From Sipunculus nudus (Eukaryota; Annelida; Sipuncula; Golfingiida; Sipunculidae): a stretch of DNA of 64,000 nt. The DNA lies in assembly GCA_026874595.1 (NCBI GenBank), contig CM049315.1, forward strand, positions 12,214,664 through 12,278,663. The letters are read 5' to 3'. Numbering within the stretch: position 1 is the first letter of the stretch; each line of letters opens with the position of its first letter. The notes beneath the pieces were generated by a model. The model was not told the DNA's origin, searched no databases, and saw only the letters and a list, made by a program, of their open reading frames with translations. Below, one piece after another: positions 1 through 12,204 of the stretch. Made by a program: the position numbers and the translations under genes.

Positions 1-365
1 ATGAACTACATTTATTCTTGTACACTTAGTATGGTTAATTCAGATAAGGTAAAAGATCAACATTTTTAGATCTAGCTCATGAAATCACCATTATTTGTGT
101 TATATTAAAATAACTAAAAAATAATAAAAAAATATTGGATTAAAGTACAACATTTTAAAAAGGGAATTCAACCTGCCACAGTACTGATGCAAGGTCTCCA
201 TCCTTGCTTCCATATCCTCATGTTTTATGTTTGTGTGAGTGAGAGGCTATTCAGGTAGCACAAGTGACATATGTAATTAACACTACCATCATGCAGGTTC
301 TGGTATCAAGCTCCTGTGTGAATTATGAGTTTAGGTAAAACTCTCTTAGTCTTATATCACTAAAC
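1..365. other. AT-rich non-coding, presumed FHIP1 intron
   Basis: No open frame, splice-bounded exon or RNA gene is visible here. By position it is upstream of the in-window FHIP1 exons, whose first recognisable one starts in mid-protein, so this is inferred to be intron of that gene. Confidence 0.4.
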
Positions 366-1770
366 TGTACACCTGACACACTCATATTCTTACCTTTACT
401 TTGTACACCTGACAGTTGTCTTGGTTTTGCCTTCCAAGTTGTACACCTGACAGTTGTCTTGGTTTTGCCTTCCAAGTTGTACACCTGACAGTTGTCTTGG
501 TTTTGCCTTCCAAGTTGTACACCTGACAGTTGTCTTGGTTTTGCCTTTAAGTTGTACACCTGACAGTTTTCTTGGTTTGCCTTTCAGTTGTACACCTACT
601 GACAGTCTCATGGGCTTACATTTAAGCTATACACCAGACAGTTTCTTGGTCTTTCCTTCAAGTTGTGTACCTGAAAGTCTCTTGGGCTTACATTTAAGCT
701 GTACACCAAACAGTTTCTTGATCTTACATTTAAGCTGTACACCAAACAGTTTCTTGATCTTACATTTAAGCTGTACACCAGACAGTCTCTTGGTCATACA
801 TTTAAGCTGTACACCAAACAGTTTCTTGATCTTACATTTAAGCTGTACACCAGACAGTCTCTTGATCTTACATTTAAGCTGTACACCAAACAGTCTCTTG
901 ATTTTACATTTAAGCTGTACACCAAACAGTCTCTTGATCTTACATTTAAGCTGTACACCAAACAGTCTCTTGATCTTACATTTAAGCTGTACACCAAACA
1001 GTCTCTTGATCTTACATTTAAGCTGTACACCAGACAGTCTCTTGATCTTACATTTAAGCTGTACACCAAACAGTCTCTTGATCTTACCTTTTAGTTGTTC
1101 ACCTGACAGTCTCTAAGGCTTACATTTAAGCTGTACAATGGACATTTTTTTTTGTCTTTTTGGAAGTTGTACACCTGACAGTCTCTTAGGCGTACTTTTA
1201 AGCTGTACACTGGACAGTTTCTTGGTCTTTCCTTTGAGTTGTACACCTGACAGTCTCACAGGCTTACATTTAAGTTAAAATTTTAAGCTGTACACTGGAC
1301 AGTTTCTTGGCCTTCCCTTTAAGTTGTACACCTGACAGTCTCTTAGGCTTACATTTAAGCTGTACACTGGACAGTTTCTTGGCCTTTCCTTTAAGTTGTA
1401 CACCTAACAGTTTCTTTGGCTTACATTTAAGTTAAAATTTTAAGCTGTACACTGGACAGTTTCTTGGCCTTTCCTTTAAGTTGTACACCTGACAGTCTCA
1501 TAGGCTTACATTTACCGGTAAGTTAAAATTTTAAGCTGTACACTGGACAGTTTCTTGGCCTTCCCTTTAAGTTGTACACCTGACAGTCTCATAGGCTTAC
1601 ATTTACCGGTAAGTTAAAATTTTAAGCTGTACACTGGACAGTTTCTTGGCCTTCCCTTTAAGTTGTACACCTGACAGTCTCTTAGGCTTACATTAAAGCT
1701 GTACACTGGACAGTTTCTTGGCCTTCCCTTTAAGTTGTACACCTAACAGTTTCTTGGTCTTATCTTTAAA
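366..1770. repeat. 36-bp minisatellite with higher-order units
   Basis: About 38 tandem units are anchored by a recurring GTACACC or GTACACTGG core, which contains the palindrome TGTACA. Spacing between cores is 38, 38, 37 and then 36 bp from 441 to about 1120. From 1290 the units alternate between a CTGGACAG and a CTGACAG type, giving higher-order spacings of 72, 85, 91, 91 and 72 bp; the longer ones carry an insertion around TTACCGGTAAG. Because 36 is a multiple of three, both strands stay open across the middle (454-1116 plus, 794-1069 minus), and these frames are repeat artefacts, not genes. Confidence 0.9.
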
Positions 1771-2015
1771 CCATTCTCTCAACAATATCTTGGTTTTACC
1801 TTTATGTCATACATATATGTCTCATGGAAGCTTTACACCTAACCTCTAAATTCTGCACCAGACATTCTGGGGGTCTGATGGTTTCATGGTCTAGAGCTTC
1901 ATCATATTATCATATGGCTATATTAACTTTTCAGGTGGACATGCTTTCAGTTAATCTATTAACCCATTTAATGTCTAATTTCATGTAATCTTCTTCTTTA
2001 CTTATACTTGCACAG

Positions 2016-2060
2016 GACACTCATAAGCTTCCTCCGTCTCTGAGAGACATGTACGCCGGG
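2016..2060 (+). CDS. candidate 45-nt cassette exon of FHIP1
   Basis: A pyrimidine-rich tract ending in TTGCACAG precedes a 45-nt segment that ends in CCGGG|GTCAGT. It is open in one frame only and reads DTHKLPPSLRDMYAG, 15 codons in phase 0 at both ends. The next recognised FHIP1 exon (12037) also begins in phase 0, so this segment could be inserted without breaking frame. I see no match to the conserved FHIP1 protein, so it could be a lineage-specific cassette exon or a chance open segment. Confidence 0.25.
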
Positions 2061-2639
2061 GTCAGTATAATGTTGTTATCACATGCTGTTGTGCTTCTCT
2101 CTCACAACCCCTATCCCCGTATCATGGTATTAATTGTTGGTGTCCTTTGATTACATTTCTGTCAGTGTCTGCACTAAAGTGTTGATAAAGCCAGCTTATT
2201 GTAGCACATACGATCTCCTTCTTTGCTCGCACTTTGTTAATTTAATCTAAAACCGATGTATGGCATCAAGATGAATTAATTTTACAAATACTGATTGCTT
2301 AATCTTGTGATTCATTTGATGTGATCATAATTTATAAGTCTCTCACTGTTCTGTCTGTGGTTTTATTATTTTAATAATTGTAAGGAAAATGAGTTTTCTG
2401 CAATTGGTGTGTTACTGTGTGTAAGACAAAGTCAGATTAATGTTTGATTTACTAGTATAATAAGATTACCAAAGATATTTTTATTTGTATATTGTGTATT
2501 CAGAGAAGTAACACATTAAGATAATATCATGTATCAAATACTAACTTATAGAGTAAATAAGAGTGTGATTAAACTATCTGGAGATAAAAAGAGACTAGGG
2601 TAAGCTACTGGGTAAAAAGGAAATCCAAATAAATGACAG

Positions 2640-3620
2640 CATGAATAACTTGAATAAGTGATAGTAAATGTGAAAAGTATGTAATAAAGTAAATTAAGCA
2701 AGAGTTAATGACCTAGTGTATTACATCAAGAGCTAGTGACATGGTAAATAACACCAAGAGTTCATGACATAGTAAATAACAATAAGAGTAAATGACCTTG
2801 TAAATAACATCAAGAGCCAGTGAGATAGTAAATAAATCATGTGTTTATGACCTTCTATATAACATGAAGATCTAGTGACATAGTAAATAACACTAAGAGT
2901 GAATGACCTTGTAAGTAACATCAAGAGCTAGTGACATAGTAAATAACACCCAAGATTGGGTGACATAGTAAGTAACACCAAGAGTGAGTGACATAGTAAA
3001 TAACACCAAGAGTAAGTGGTAGTAAATAACATAAAAAGTAAGTAACACAGTAAATAAACCAAGAGTAAATGACCTTGTAAATAATGTCAAGAATCATTTA
3101 CCTAGTGACTAACACCATGAGTTCATGACATTGTAAATGATACCAAGAGTTGGTGACATAGTAAATGACATCAAGAGTTATAAACCAAGATAAAGTGACA
3201 CAGTGAATAACACCAAGAGTTAGTGACATAGAAAACATCTCCAATCATAAGTAACAAAGTAAATAACAATAAGGGGAATCGACTAAGTAAATAACACCAA
3301 AATAAGTGATGCAGTAAATACCACCAAATTTGAATGATATAGTAAATAACACCAAAAGTAAGTGACACAGAAAATTTCACCAAGAGTAAATGACGTAGTA
3401 AGACCAAGAGAAAGTGAGAAAGCAAATAACACCAAGAGTGATTGACAGAGTTCATAACGCCAAGAGTGATCGACAAAGTTAATAACACCAAGAGTGATTG
3501 ACAAAGTGAGTAACACCAACCAAGAGTTAGTGATCATAGTAAATAATACCGAGAGCCAGTGATATACCAGTAGTAAATCTAGTATCAAGAATATAGGAAA
3601 TCGTAAATAGCAGTTAGTGC
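2640..3620. repeat. degenerate 28-bp minisatellite
   Basis: Loose tandem copies of a roughly 28-bp unit built from AGTAAATAACACCAAGAG followed by (T)AGTGACAT. Copies differ by substitutions and small indels. It is a different sequence from the 36-bp array 900 bp upstream. The antisense frames at 2733-3588 are produced by this repeat and are not considered coding. Confidence 0.85.
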
Positions 3621-6600
3621 TACAGTTATTAATGTGAAGAATAGATTAGTACTTGGGTAACAAGCTTGTGATTATGTACCATTGTGCATGTTACTGGTAA
3701 TTACCATCCAAGTTTACAAAGGTCAAACAAAATATTTTGTTTGAATAATTACGATTGGCTGCTATCTACCTCTGATATACTTTCATATCTGGCTTTTTGT
3801 GACAAAATTGATAAATTCTGTCAGTATATATTTTCTTACTCCACGTCCTTCAGGTTATTATTGTTTTCACACCAGCGTCATGACACTCAGTGGTCTCTGC
3901 TTCCCTGACTCCTCTGTATCTCATGGGGATCAAAGTAGAATCCTCAGGTCTTACCAGATGAAAAGTGATGACTCAACCATCATAGAAACATTTGCATATC
4001 TGTGTTGTTGCATAAATATTGATTTCAGTCTTTTGCTGGTAGTAGTGATATGCATGTTTTGACTGAGGCGAATGCTGCGTTGGTCAAAAGGGGGCTGTAT
4101 GCTGCTTTTAATTTAATTTGAAAAATTCATATTGTCATTTGGCTTAGACTCTGGCTTTTTTCTCTGCTAGACCTGTTTACTGATAGTTAGTGTCTGCATG
4201 ATTTGAATGAAGGATCACTTGTTGGAAGGAAAAACATCTGCCATATTTTATTCTTTACATAGCGTATTGCCAATTCATTTTTTCTTACCATCATGTAGAA
4301 CTGAGAGCTTGGAGAAAAGGAGACCATTTCTTGAAAAACAGATTGTTATGGGTGAAGAGACCGTCATAAAATGTTGAACGTTAGTAACTTTGAAAGATCA
4401 GATAACATCAGCATTGAGACAGGGACATCTGTTGTTATTGGAACAATATCTGCAGGCTCCAAGTGGCAAAATGATCTACTGGACAGTATGGTCCAGGAAG
4501 GCAGATAATTAACTGGACTCCAAAGGATTTGACCCAACCCCACCTTTCTTTATTGAAAACCCTGTTTTCAGTGATATGTTTGAAAATTTTATTAAACAGG
4601 CTTCGCACAAATTTTACATTTTATTATTTTTTAATGACTTTTAACATAAAGGGTGGCTCACATGGGAATGAACTAGATCAGTCTAGATGACATGACCATT
4701 CTTTTTTGCACAGCAAATAATATTTTACAGGCATTCCCTTGCAAAATTTGACCTCAATCACACCCTGTAAAATAATTACCAGTAAAGGGGGACTGCCACT
4801 GAACAAATTTTTCAGGATCTCCCTTGGGACTGCCAGCAAATTTCAGTGTCTGATACTAATTTTGAGCTCTATTGGCGCACTGGTGGAGAGGGAATAATGC
4901 GGGATGAGATGCAACCCTAGGAATATAGATCTTCATCTGTTTATTATATCACATATTCTTCCAGCAATAAAGATAAATAATCTTGTCAAGTTTTGTGGAA
5001 TACTATATGAGTAACACTGCCAACAATGTAGCTTATAAAAAGGTTTAATGTTTCAAGAAAGTTGGTTATATGCTTCACAGACTTGGTACTTGTAACTTTG
5101 CACCTAGATTTCTTGTCTTTGGAAAAGCTACCATAACATCTTGTTACATATGTCTGTACTGTCCTTATACAGGATGTGAGGAGTTCATTTATTTGCTTCT
5201 CAGTGCCAGCAGTGTAATTCACCTAGGTTTGCAATTTTAAACTTTTTTGATCTTTAAACCCTTACCTTTAACCCCAGCCTCCGGGTAGGACATTCCCTCT
5301 GGTGTCAGTTACCCACAGATATTCATCATGTGGGCTGCTAGCTGTTTCCTATTGGGAAATTTACACATCCTGTACAAGGAAATTGTTGTCTTTTATTGCG
5401 TGTGAAGTGGCACACAACTGTCCTTGTATTACTTGTGGTTGAAATAATATCTATTATAGCTTTCTGCATAATTGTCATTTTATCACATTACATTATAAGT
5501 ATGCCCCTTGAATACCAAGTATTCTTGTAATGTGACAGATTGCTACATGTTCTTTGTTGATATATGTTTACTCTCAACACATTATGTCTAAAAAGGTTAT
5601 ATCTGTTATGATTTCCATTATTATGAAAATTGTTTCATTGGAACATTTATCTCTGTTTATTAGAATTTTCCTGTAATATATATTATGTAAAAGCAAGAAT
5701 GTTTAATTTATAACTCCATGGTTAGAATAAATTCATATAGGTGTTTTTGTTCATATGTCCTCAAAGCAACTGTTGTATCATTGGACCTGTACACATTTTA
5801 TCATCTCAACATTTTAGAGCAGTTGGCACAATGTAATTAAAACAAATGGAAAGATATTGTAAACTGCTTTGTTTAGCAAGTTATTTTCTTGAGTGTGAAC
5901 TGAAAATAGGAGGAAATGTTCATGTTTTATATTTGGCTATTTGATATATTATTTCCCATTGTACAGTTTATGTGAATGATGTTACAGATATTACAATAAT
6001 TGTTTGGAACAAGGATACAGCTTTACTGTTTAATTTGCAGAGGAGAATCAACTTTTTATTGATATATTCAATAATATTATGTGAAGAAATATATATTTAT
6101 TACTGCTGACAGGGCCATCGGGCAGATATTTGATGATTTAGTACTAAAATTTTAGCATAGAGATTGAATCTGTATGTAATATATGTTGTATTCCTTGTTA
6201 TTATATTTTGATACATTTTAGCATACAGAGATTCCCCGTTTTATATCAGCAGAAGCTAGATTTGTGTCATATTATGATCAGGAAGTCCATAAGAAGCCTT
6301 CAGTTCACAAGAATCGCATCGTTCTAACTTGCTTTAACTTATTCTTAAACACAAGAAGTAAATTCATGTTCAGTAAATTTGATAGGGTTGCTTAGTGACT
6401 GGTGTAGCTTTATAATGCTGTAACCATTTATGTGTATCTTGCAAGGTTTAGTATGTGGCTGTCATAATACTGCACTTGTGGCTTCATTAATCCTGATTAT
6501 TTGACAGCATCCTGATATTATATGTTGCTTTATCACATACGGTACACCAGAAATAAAAATGATCAAATGCCATGAGCCACATTGATGTTTATATATTTGT

Positions 6601-9508
6601 GACTAATTTGGTCAGCACTAATTTACAATCATTAACTGTACAGAAGTTGTTAAAACTTCCATGTTTGTTGATATCTGCTTAGAACTTGTTGTAATCAATT
6701 GTCCAAACTATGTGCAGAATTTTGATTTATAAAAATGCAAAGGAAAGTGTAAATTGTACTATGGTTAGTAAATATGTACAGATCTCAGAGAGAACCTGCC
6801 ATTGTATAACACAATGCTCCAATAGCCACAATATAAGAAAAATAAACTAATTACCTGAAAGAAACATACATCTCACCAGGCTTTTGTATGTATAAATACA
6901 ATATTGTAGTTGGGCTTCATTTATCTGCAAAAAAGGTTATATACCAGCATGGTTTGTTGTTTTGTCTTCTGTAGATAAACCAACAATTCACTAACACTGA
7001 GGCAATGAGATTTATACAAATACATAACCATGTCATGCCACAATTATAAACCACAGTTTACTGGTAATAATATCCACACCTGTGACTTTAATTGGTGGCA
7101 TAATTCTTGAATAGTCCCCCTTTTTAGCTCAGCTGACTCTTGGTCGTATGAGCTATAGTGATTACCCTTTGTTGGGCACCCATCCAGCTGGCTGTTTACA
7201 GGGCACAAATGGTAATCATTGGGTTTCTTACTTTATATCTAAGGAGGCCCTTGAAAAAACCCCATGGAAACATAAAATTAGGTCAAGGTGACTAATATTC
7301 TTATTAATGGGCTTGTTTAAGCACCTGAGAATAATGAAAAAAATTCATACAATGCTGCAGTATGTCAAGAATAAATGGCATGGATTGCCATAAATGTTGC
7401 TATGCAAAATCCATATTGATCATGGTGAGTTTCATCAGCTGCTAAAGACTGGTAATGCCACCTGTATTTTTCCTAATTTTAAAATATTTTTTTTATTTAT
7501 TTTTGAAACTGTCAAATGACAGCAATCATATCAGTTACACAGATGTAGTTTCATCTAAATTCCTGCAACCTTTTATATTTATTGATCATGACTAGTTTTT
7601 GCAATTCCTGAAGACTGGTGTGCCACCTGCATTTTTTTCTAGTTTTCAGATTTTATTTCCTCTATTTTTGGGACCCCCAAGTAACAGTGATGGTGCCAGT
7701 CCTTTCAACTTTTGACACATGGATGAACTACAGGGCATAAATCATAATTGTTGGACTTGAAAACTCCTTACTGAATATCCAGGAAGATCCTAGAAAAATC
7801 TTCATTTAAACCCTTGAATAAGAATATGGCCCAGGTATTCTAAATGCTACATGCTATTAACATAGTTTTCAGCATTAAAACCATTATTAAATTTGTAGCC
7901 TTGACTAATATCATAATCACTGGTAGTTTTGCTCATAGTGACCCATACACATGTTTAACTCCACATGGCTAATTAAGTCACCATGACCTCATTTGCATAA
8001 ATTGAAGGATGATATACAGTGCCCTCAAGACAACCAGTACCAAACACATAAATGCATGTAGAATCAGCCAAAACCAGCACGTCAGTCAGCTGAGCGTCAT
8101 GACCAGTGGGTCACTTGTTTAAGTGATCAATCTGAATTTTTTGTTTCTGGTCATTGATACCTTTAAATATGACTGAGTGAAAACTGTATATAAAAACATC
8201 TGATGTGGTATATTGCTTAAAGCTGTATGGTTAAACGCAAAAAAAACAAGCATCCTATTTCTAGGCTTATTTGATTATTTCAGTTATTATCTTTTAAAGT
8301 TAATTAAATGGCTGAACTAGTCATATAAGTATCATGGGTCATTAATCACTTGTTTCATTTAGTGTTGTACCATATGTATACTGTGAAATGTGTGTATATG
8401 TCATGCTGCATAGCACCCAGCTACCATCTGTTACTGTCTATTAGTATCTTCTGGTACTTGATCATGCGTCTTTGCTCTGTTGCAATAAAGTGATTTAAGT
8501 CATAAAATTGACTTTAAACAAGAGACCTTTTTGGAGTCACTATCATAAACAATTTTGCTAGTGGTATTAAGACTAACATCCAGACTTAGGTAAAAAAAAT
8601 AGTTTTATTGCAACAAGCCACCTATCTGTTTGCTAACTGCTGTGAGCTTCATGTGGTCAATGTGTATACAAAACAGTAGCTTAAAAATCAAAGTTAAATT
8701 GTAATTCAAACTAGCTCAGCCTGCTGCTGACAGTGATAAAATTAATGTACAGAACCAGTGTGGCCATCATGTACACTGCGTCTGTGTATTGCACAAATTC
8801 ACACAGTGATAGCTTGGGTAGATTCCTTAAGATGGAAAGAGTTTTATTGGGTCCAGAACTACCCCATTTTTACTGCCACCTTATATGATTTAAGCTTGAA
8901 GTCTTAGGAACACCTAATGCAATTTTGGTTGAACAAGCACAATCCATTCCAAAATACTTATCTCACCCCAGGATTACCACAAATGTTGATTCTATCTTTT
9001 CTCTATGTTATAATGTAAACTGCTCAGAAATTTGAACTAGAGGGATTTTTTTCACCAAGAGTTCTGACAAAGAAGTTATATTGCTTTTGATGTCTTGAAA
9101 AAGTCAATAAACTACACCCATCATACATATCAACAGAGCTATTTCAGTTAAGCATTTATGGCTTACTTTTTCATGTTCTACTTGTGCTCAAGATTACCAG
9201 TACTAGTATTTTATAAACCATATTGTTCTTCATTAAAATCTTCAAGGCACTGGTCATCTTTTTGTGTTGTCCATCAAGGCAAACATTCATATATTCTTGC
9301 CCGGGATGTGTATAAAATGGGTTTAAATAAAGGTGTAATTATGACAGGCAGATAATTTCTTTATTTATTATTGAAGCATGTAAAACCTGGATCATTATTG
9401 ATTACACTTATCCATAAAAGTTACTTAATATGCTGCTGTTTGCTATACAGAGAAGCTTTACTTGTGCAGGGCTTGTTGCGTTATTGTCTGTGCTGTTCTG
9501 TGTTTCAG
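3621..9508. other. presumed FHIP1 intron
   Basis: Nearly six kilobases of AT-rich sequence without a supportable exon. The frames at 3684-4062 and 4986-5222 have no splice context or recognisable protein and lack codon-like composition. The interval holds a degenerate interspersed repeat at 7120-7820 and otherwise nothing I can name. Confidence 0.4.
7120..7820. repeat. degenerate interspersed repeat
   Basis: Begins with TTTTTAGCTCAGCTGA, and its internal segments recur about 500-600 bp apart: 'CAGGGCACAAATGGTAATCA' near 7199 against 'CAGGGCATAAATCATAATTG' near 7732, and 'AAGACTGGTAATGCCACCTG' near 7444 against 'AAGACTGGTGTGCCACCTGC' near 7611. A related start occurs at 20706. This looks like decayed mobile-element sequence of a type common in lophotrochozoan genomes; class unknown. 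Confidence 0.5.
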
Positions 9509-9589
9509 TTGTTTCCGCACTTGTCTCCATTAGATAGGGACGATAGTTCAACCGAGTCTGACCCAGACGGGGAGGACAAGGATATCAAA
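9509..9589 (+). CDS. candidate 81-nt cassette exon of FHIP1
   Basis: A good acceptor (TGCTGTTCTGTGTTTCAG) precedes 81 nt that end in ATCAAA|GTGAGG. The segment is 27 codons in phase 0 at both ends and reads acidic and serine-rich, including DRDDSSTESDPDGEDKD. It lies between the 2016-2060 candidate and the first conserved exon at 12037, which starts in phase 0. Base composition is clearly richer in GC than the flanks. The acidic Ser/Asp run resembles a disordered casein-kinase-type linker. I do not recognise it in known FHIP1 proteins, so it may be an alternative exon specific to this lineage. Confidence 0.4.
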
Positions 9590-11727
9590 GTGAGGCCCCA
9601 TATCCCAGCATGCTCTGGTTCAGCATGGTGCACTGTATATTTCAGATTCTGCTGCATTTTGTGCAAATGTTCATAATCACCTGCTTTTGCTTTGACATAT
9701 CCTTTCATTTTGTGCTAATACATGTTTGTATATTTTGAACTATTGTTATTTCTGAGCATGTTCAAAATTGATGATATAGCAGGCTGGGTGGCCTGTTTTG
9801 GCAAGTTCTCTTCATAATGGAGGGAGAAAACTTGCTTAAGTAGGATGATTAGCCTGTCAGGTGTTGATGTGGTTTTTATGGAAACGATAAGCTTTGTCAC
9901 TGTGACCTATATTTTCTGTGTTATAAGACAAAACATACATTTGAACACTGTGAAAATTAGTATAAATTGATACAAATAGTTTATTTCACATGAGTTACTT
10001 AAGCAGTTGACCTCCGGGTCACTTCCTTGATCTTTACAGAATGTAATAACAAAAGATAAAACGGATGCTGCATGTATCAGGCTGCTTATGGGCTGATGCA
10101 TGCTTACATAGAAATTATTTTTAAAAATGAAAGAGATATTAACAGTAGATATTGTCATAATCATTTTACTAACATGGGAAACATGTATACATCCTCATGC
10201 AAAACAAATGTAGTATTGATAGAATTGATCTTCTAACAGAGAAGTTAATCAAACAACTCTTCATAAATACAGTTTGTTATAGGGTTTGAAATGTTAACAT
10301 CTGATATCCTAATGATAGTTACTTAGGTTAATATGATTAAGAGTTAAAGATAAGATCATTATAATCACTGTTAATTTGAGGTATATATCTGAGTAATAAC
10401 CAAACTGCAATTCATAACCCTATCAATATTAAGGAAATGTGTTAGCTATACTTACAGTCATGTTACCATTACTAAACAAAAGATAACCTTTTAAGTAGAT
10501 GGCTGACTTCACAGTTGTGATAAAAACAATGACATGCAGATGCAGACATGACGTGAAAGAGATACACACAGCAGATATAGTTGTACTAATGGTTATTTAC
10601 TAACATCAAAACATATTCAAAGGCATATAATTACTGATAGTTTATAGTAAGTGTCATTGTTTCATTTAACATGGAAGTCAACTTTATAATCCTTGAGGTA
10701 TGTCAGTCAGGAAATTGCTGATTTGCTGGCCATTATTCACTATCATGGAATCATGCCTTGTTTTATTTAGTGAATAAAGAAATGAAGAATTCACCCACAC
10801 ACTTCCAGACTGGTGTATTTGTCAAATGAAGTATATAGGAATATGCAGTATTGCAGTGAACATGGTGGAAGTGACTACATTCCCTTGGCCATTTTAGCAT
10901 GGAGTATGTCCTACCTATTGCAGAGATTGGGCTATTATTGTCTCTTACATGTAAAATAATTTTCCATGGTATAAGCAATTATGACATTTATTTGCAGGTA
11001 TATTGGGCATTTCTTGAGTATTGCATGTTTACTGGAATTTTGATATACTGATAGTTGTTCGACATTCCATGTACAGTTTCAAACACCTGTGCAGCTGTGG
11101 CAAAGGTCAATCAGTGCACCTCACAATGGCTGTTACATATGCAACTGGCACATGGGTGACAGCTTGCGGCACACTTTACATCATATTGTACTGTATGAAA
11201 GAGCAATGTTGATCATTCCAACAAATATTTCCACCTGTCAGTCCAATCAAGATGGGATTAATGCAAGAATTCACTACCTGTCTCCCTTTCATTAGTTACA
11301 ACTTTTTCCATCAGGTGGCAGCACTAAAGTCTTGTCCACTGTCCTTTTGGCTCATGACATGGATGGTGTTTTACTTTGTGGATTGGGATTCTGTATTGAT
11401 TATTCTCATTGTGCAGTATTTATCAGGTTTTCTCTTATTCATGAATGGTAAAATAAATAAAAACTAACATGTCTTTGTGTGATATGATTTGCATGTTCGG
11501 TTTTTTAACTCTTGATGGTTATTATAATTTGTATAAAATTAGTCAAACCGCTGTACAGCTGTTCAACAAGTGTAAACCAAAGTTAATATAAGTAACTCCT
11601 GAATATTTTATATCTGTGGCTAATTTATGTTCTGCTTGAACATCATAAGAGTCATTAATAAATCAATTTATTCCAGGAATTCTGTAAAGTTGCATGTCAC
11701 CTTGAATAGATATAAGTTAATTACAAG

Positions 11728-11786
<59 letters not shown>

Positions 11787-12036
11787 AATAGGAAAGCATC
11801 AAGTCAATTTCTTAATTGAAAGATTTTCTCTTTACTTGCAATATTTGTGACTTTATTGATTGACAATCTGGCAAACAATTTAATAGTACATACCATAAAC
11901 ATACTGTGTTAATGAAATTGAGTTATTCTCAAGTTGGTTTTATGTACTGTTCTCTTTTGTTATTAGGTAGGGAAAGAACATGTAAAGAAAAGTATTTGAG
12001 ATGGTGGTTAAATAATAAAACTTGTGTTTTTTTCAG
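9590..12036. other. presumed FHIP1 intron
   Basis: AT-rich sequence with no supportable exon; the frames at 9907-10164, 10763-10978 and 11021-11467 show no splice context or recognisable protein. It contains a compound microsatellite at 11731-11787. Confidence 0.4.
11731..11787. repeat. (AT)n(AC)n microsatellite
   Basis: A run of alternating AT of about 30 bases is followed directly by about 26 bases of alternating AC. Located about 250 bp upstream of the first conserved FHIP1 exon in the window. Confidence 0.95.
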
Positions 12037-12204
12037 AGCTCAGTTCAGGAGGTGATTGCTGCCACAGCATATCTTGAGCTGTTCTTACGACGTATCACTG
12101 AACCGATGTTGATGAAGACCTTCCTGCGCTTCATCTTAACCGCCAAACATGATGACATCAACATTCTGGAATCTCTCATCTCACGCATTAACAGTGGGTC
12201 AAGG
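12037..12204 (+). CDS. FHIP1: FHIP1 exon, conserved helical block
   Basis: Acceptor TTTTTTTCAG, donor AGG|GTAGGT; 168 nt, phase 0 to 0. Encodes the block with AYLELFLRRITEP and ILESLISRINSGSR, a helical-repeat segment of FHIP proteins equivalent to roughly residues 290-345 of the human protein. It is the first exon in the window that I can match to the family. Confidence 0.92.

Noticed and set aside
454-1116. 220-codon plus-strand frame
   Set aside because: Made entirely of a 12-residue repeat from the 36-bp minisatellite; the opposite strand is open for the same reason.
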